A stretch of DNA of 9,191 nucleotides from an uncultured Aliarcobacter sp. (lineage in GTDB: Bacteria > Campylobacterota > Campylobacteria > Campylobacterales > Arcobacteraceae), in NCBI GenBank assembly GCA_947629065.1, contig CANRCH010000067.1, positions 1 to 9,191 on the forward strand, read 5' to 3'. This document shows, piece after piece, positions 6,529 to 9,191 of this stretch (position 1 is its first letter; every line of letters starts with the position of its first letter). Below the pieces are notes generated by a model. It searched no databases, had not been told where the DNA came from, and saw nothing but the letters and a program-made list of their open reading frames with translations. A program made the translations under genes and the position numbers.

Positions 6529-8380
6529 CAATACCATTTGCTAAAAGTTGTTGATACTCTTTTTCATAAAGCCTTCTACTCTCCTCAGGATGAGAAATAT
6601 ATCCTAGCTCTATCAGAATCGAAGGCATTTGTGCACCAACTAAAACCCAAAAAGGTCCTTCTCTTACACCTGAATCTTTTACATCTTTATATTTGCTTCT
6701 AGCAGCTTGTAGCATTCCTGCTTGTACATCTATTGCAAACTTATGAGATGCTGTAATTCTAGGTCTATTAAGGCTTTCTAAAAATACACTTTTTGAACTT
6801 TCGTTCATCTCTCTAATATCATTTTTGTTTTCTAAAGCAGCAACTCTTTTTGCTCTTTCACTTCTTGCTGGACTTAAGAAAAATGTCTCGATTCCACTCA
6901 TAGTACTTGCTTTTTCTTTTACAATAGAGTTTGCGTGAATAGAGATAAATAGATCAGCATTTTTTTGGTTTGCTAAAATAGTTCTATTATTAACTTTTAT
7001 AAATTTATCATTTGTTCTAGTTAAAAAAACTTTATAACCTCTTTGTTTTAATACAGCTTCAAGATATTTTGTAACTGCAAGGTTTACAACTTTTTCATAT
7101 CTTTTATTTGGTCCAACAGCACCTGCATCTTCTCCACCGTGTCCGGCATCAATAACAATAACTCTATTTTTTGAAGAAGTTTTATTATTAGTTATAGTAC
7201 TTGCAATATTTTGGCTTTGGTTATTTACAGGCTTTTCTTCAAGTGATGTTGAAATAATTAGTTCTTTATTCGCATAACTAACATTTGATTTAAAGTTATT
7301 CTGATTTACGATTTTTATTTTTGTAAAACCATTTTGTTCATAAAGTATAACTCTATCAATACCATCTAAAACTAGTTTTGTAGGCATTGTATATTTATAA
7401 ATACCTTTAATATCAAAACTATTTACAAAGTTTTGCCCCTCTTTTGAAGTAGTTCTTTTCAAATCTTTTTGAGAAAAATCTTTATTGAAGCTTACAATTA
7501 TTTTATTATTTATTGAATCAATATATTTAATTTGATTATCTAAATCTATTTTATTTTCTTGATTTGAAGATGTTATAATTTTTGTTTCTTCTTGTTTTGG
7601 TGTAATGTTTTGTGCTTTTTCTATAGGTTGTTCTATGGCTTTTTTTATTTCTGTTTTAGTAGGTTCTATCTTTTTCTCTTCAACTAAAACTTTTTTTGTT
7701 CCAATTTCTACAATATTTCCACTGTTACTAGAAGTAGATTTTGATGCAATGTTGTTTGATTCAACATTTATAATAATTTGTCTTTTACTAACACTATATG
7801 AAGTATTTGGGCTAGTTTTTCCTGAAACTACTATTCTTAAAGTATCAGGTTTGTTTTGACCAATAGTTATTATCTCATCTCCACTAATTGATAGTTTTGT
7901 TGCAAGTGCATCTTTAAAATAACCTTTTATATCAAATACATTTCTATGAAGTGGAGATGGATTTAGTTTAAAAAATTTAATATCATTTTGCGAAACATCA
8001 ACATTAAAATCAATTATAATTGAGTTACCTTTTGTACTTACAGACTCAATAGCATATTTTATATTTGGATTTTGGGTAGCTTTGGCTTGAGTTGTTTTTG
8101 TATTTGAAGATAGATTTTTAGAGGTATTAGCTTGAGTTGATTGATTATTTTTATTTACTCTAGCTTGAATAACTTCAAGCTTTTTTTCATCAGGTCTTGT
8201 ATCTTTTTTTAGCTTTTTCCCTAATTCAATAACTTTTTTTAAATCTTCTATTTTTTTATTTTCATCTTTTTTTAAAGATGATTTCAAAAATTCAATTTTC
8301 GCATCTCTATATTGTTCTTCTATAGTTGCTGAAAAAAGAAGATTAAAAGATAGTAATAAAATTAGAAAAAGCTTTTTTAT
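6491..8380 (-). CDS. amiA: N-acetylmuramoyl-L-alanine amidase with two AMIN-like domains (start codon appears to be ATA)
   Basis: Periplasmic zinc amidase (Amidase_3) that cuts the MurNAc-L-Ala bond, normally in daughter-cell separation. Taking ATA at 8380 as the start gives 629 residues: a signal peptide (1-18, KKLFLILLLSFNLLFSA after the first residue), a charged helix-prone stretch (about 20-75), AMIN-like copy 1 (about 106-206), a Ser/Lys/Glu-rich linker, AMIN-like copy 2 (about 283-380), and the catalytic domain (about 405-629). Zinc ligands are His414 (DAGHGG), Glu429 (YEKVVNL) and His482 (SIHAN); the catalytic Glu is Glu591 (LIELGY). AAGGAG (8387-8392) is six bases before the ATA. No ATG, GTG or TTG lies in frame between the upstream TGA and TTG at 8287. 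That TTG has no ribosome site and would remove the export signal. The gene starts one base after the flavoprotein stop. The symbol follows Campylobacter/Helicobacter usage. Confidence 0.9.
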   Translation of the reverse strand: MKKLFLILLLSFNLLFSATIEEQYRDAKIEFLKSSLKKDENKKIEDLKKVIELGKKLKKDTRPDEKKLEVIQARVNKNNQSTQANTSKNLSSNTKTTQAKATQNPNIKYAIESVSTKGNSIIIDFNVDVSQNDIKFFKLNPSPLHRNVFDIKGYFKDALATKLSISGDEIITIGQNKPDTLRIVVSGKTSPNTSYSVSKRQIIINVESNNIASKSTSSNSGNIVEIGTKKVLVEEKKIEPTKTEIKKAIEQPIEKAQNITPKQEETKIITSSNQENKIDLDNQIKYIDSINNKIIVSFNKDFSQKDLKRTTSKEGQNFVNSFDIKGIYKYTMPTKLVLDGIDRVILYEQNGFTKIKIVNQNNFKSNVSYANKELIISTSLEEKPVNNQSQNIASTITNNKTSSKNRVIVIDAGHGGEDAGAVGPNKRYEKVVNLAVTKYLEAVLKQRGYKVFLTRTNDKFIKVNNRTILANQKNADLFISIHANSIVKEKASTMSGIETFFLSPARSERAKRVAALENKNDIREMNESSKSVFLESLNRPRITASHKFAIDVQAGMLQAARSKYKDVKDSGVREGPFWVLVGAQMPSILIELGYISHPEESRRLYEKEYQQLLANGIANGIDSYFAKNP

Positions 8381-8381
8381 C

Positions 8382-9191
8382 TTACTCTCCTTGAGTAAGC
8401 TTTTTCATTAACTCTTTTACAGAAATTATTTTGTCTATTTTATAACCATTTGAACCTGTAAAAAATAGTCCAGTTTCTACATCACCTTTATATGCAGCCC
8501 CAAGTCTATCGGCAATACAGTATCCAACAATTTTTGCTTCAGTTCCTCTATTACAAGGTGCAACACAGTTTGAAATACATTGAACTTTTGGTGCTGTTTT
8601 ATTTTCTATTGAAAATTGTAGTTGAGTTTTAACTCCCCTTGCTGGAAGTCCAACAGGAGATTTCATTAAAACAATATCTTCCTCTTTTGCATTTAAAAGT
8701 ACATTTTTGAAATTTACATCAGCATCACACTCGAAAGTTCCAATAAACCTAGTTGCCATTTGAACACCAACACATCCCATTGCTAAAAATTTATCAATAT
8801 CGTTTTTGTCCCAAATCCCACCAGCTGCAATTATTGGTATATCTCCCCACTCTTTTGCCTCTTCAATAACAGGTGGCACAATATTTTCTAATTGAAACTC
8901 TTCTTTAAAGCAGTCTTCATATTTGAATCCTTGATGTCCACCACTTAAAGGTCCTTCAACAATTACTGCATCTGGAATTTTGTTATATCTTTTCCATTTT
9001 TTACAAATTAGTTTCAAAGCTCTTGCACTTGAAACTATTGGAACAAGTGCAACATCTGGGAAATCTTTTGTAAATTCTGGCATATTTGTAGGAATTCCAG
9101 CACCAGTTATTATAATATCAGCACCTGCTTCACAAGCATCTCTTACAACTCTTCCATAGTCATTTATTGCATACAAAATATTTACAGCAAG
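8382..9191 (-). CDS. nitronate monooxygenase-like NAD(P)H/FMN oxidoreductase, 5' end outside the window
   Basis: The C-terminal 269 residues of a 2-nitropropane dioxygenase/nitronate monooxygenase family TIM-barrel flavoprotein. The frame is open to the right edge, and the first visible residues (LAVNILYAINDY) match the family's inner-barrel NI/MV strand. The TTG at 9174-9176 is therefore internal and the gene is truncated by the window. FMN-site motifs, numbered from the first visible residue: GAGIP (about 30-34), EGPLSGGH with His86, AAGGIW (about 122-127), and GVQMATRF (about 142-149). The SPVGLPARG stretch and the cysteines at 205, 209, 213 and 225 resemble a Campylobacter/Helicobacter subgroup. 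Real substrate unknown: the family also includes FabK enoyl-ACP reductases. As I recall, the same gene precedes the amidase in Helicobacter and Campylobacter. Confidence 0.85.
   Translation of the reverse strand, partial: LAVNILYAINDYGRVVRDACEAGADIIITGAGIPTNMPEFTKDFPDVALVPIVSSARALKLICKKWKRYNKIPDAVIVEGPLSGGHQGFKYEDCFKEEFQLENIVPPVIEEAKEWGDIPIIAAGGIWDKNDIDKFLAMGCVGVQMATRFIGTFECDADVNFKNVLLNAKEEDIVLMKSPVGLPARGVKTQLQFSIENKTAPKVQCISNCVAPCNRGTEAKIVGYCIADRLGAAYKGDVETGLFFTGSNGYKIDKIISVKELMKKLTQGE
8387..8392 (-). promoter_or_regulatory. amiA: Strong ribosome binding site deciding the amidase start
   Basis: AAGGAG on the minus strand, lying within the last codons of the upstream flavoprotein gene and six bases before the ATA at 8378-8380. 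It is the best Shine-Dalgarno match in this operon and points to initiation at or next to the ATA, well upstream of the in-frame TTG at 8287. Confidence 0.7.

Noticed and set aside
6525..6544. Seven-base inverted repeat TTAGCAA/TTGCTAA at the Nudix stop as a terminator
   Set aside because: The stem is short, no T-run follows on either strand, and the bases encode conserved-looking amidase C-terminal residues.
9174..9176. TTG as the true start of the flavoprotein gene
   Set aside because: The frame continues without a stop to the window edge with family-typical residues, so this Leu codon is internal and the gene is simply cut.
1..9191. Mobile element, CRISPR array, tRNA/rRNA or a defence system built around the HD and Nudix proteins
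   Set aside because: No direct repeats, transposase, cloverleaf or nuclease/effector genes are visible. The HD and Nudix genes sit in separate housekeeping operons on opposite strands.

Overview
The window is AT-rich chromosomal DNA from a member of the Campylobacterota, most probably an Arcobacter/Aliarcobacter-type organism. I infer this from base composition, codon use, T-rich promoters built around TATAAT, and gene order. As I recall the published genomes, rplY-pth-lptF/G-type permease, folD-lepB and amidase-flavin oxidoreductase are neighbouring sets in Campylobacter and Helicobacter too. I could not run any search.

Layout. Positions 1-263 hold no gene I can support; they end in a long AT-rich palindrome at the tail of the first operon. 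Positions 264-3753 are one minus-strand operon, read right to left: folD, lepB, rpiB, a 45-residue membrane miniprotein (1494-1631), and a 409-residue HD-domain protein with a TTG start. At three of the four junctions the stop codon directly abuts the next start codon. Positions 3754-3909 are a divergent promoter region with a TATAAT element on each strand. Positions 3910-6528 are a compact plus-strand operon: rplY (L25/CTC), pth, an LptF/LptG-family permease, and a Nudix-box protein. Positions 6491-9191 are a second minus-strand operon: the 3' part of a nitronate monooxygenase-like flavoprotein (cut by the window's right edge), then a periplasmic N-acetylmuramoyl-L-alanine amidase. The amidase tail overlaps the Nudix gene by 38 bp in convergent orientation.

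Roles. This is core metabolism and envelope work: one-carbon metabolism (FolD), pentose phosphate (RpiB), protein export (LepB), translation (L25, Pth), lipopolysaccharide transport (LptF/G), and septal peptidoglycan cleavage (amidase). I see no mobile element, CRISPR array, RNA gene or defence island, and do not claim a new system. The most useful observations are: the amidase reading frame continues upstream into a clear signal peptide with a strong ribosome site, but the codon at the start position is ATA; an unlisted small membrane protein; and internal duplications in both the HD protein and the amidase.
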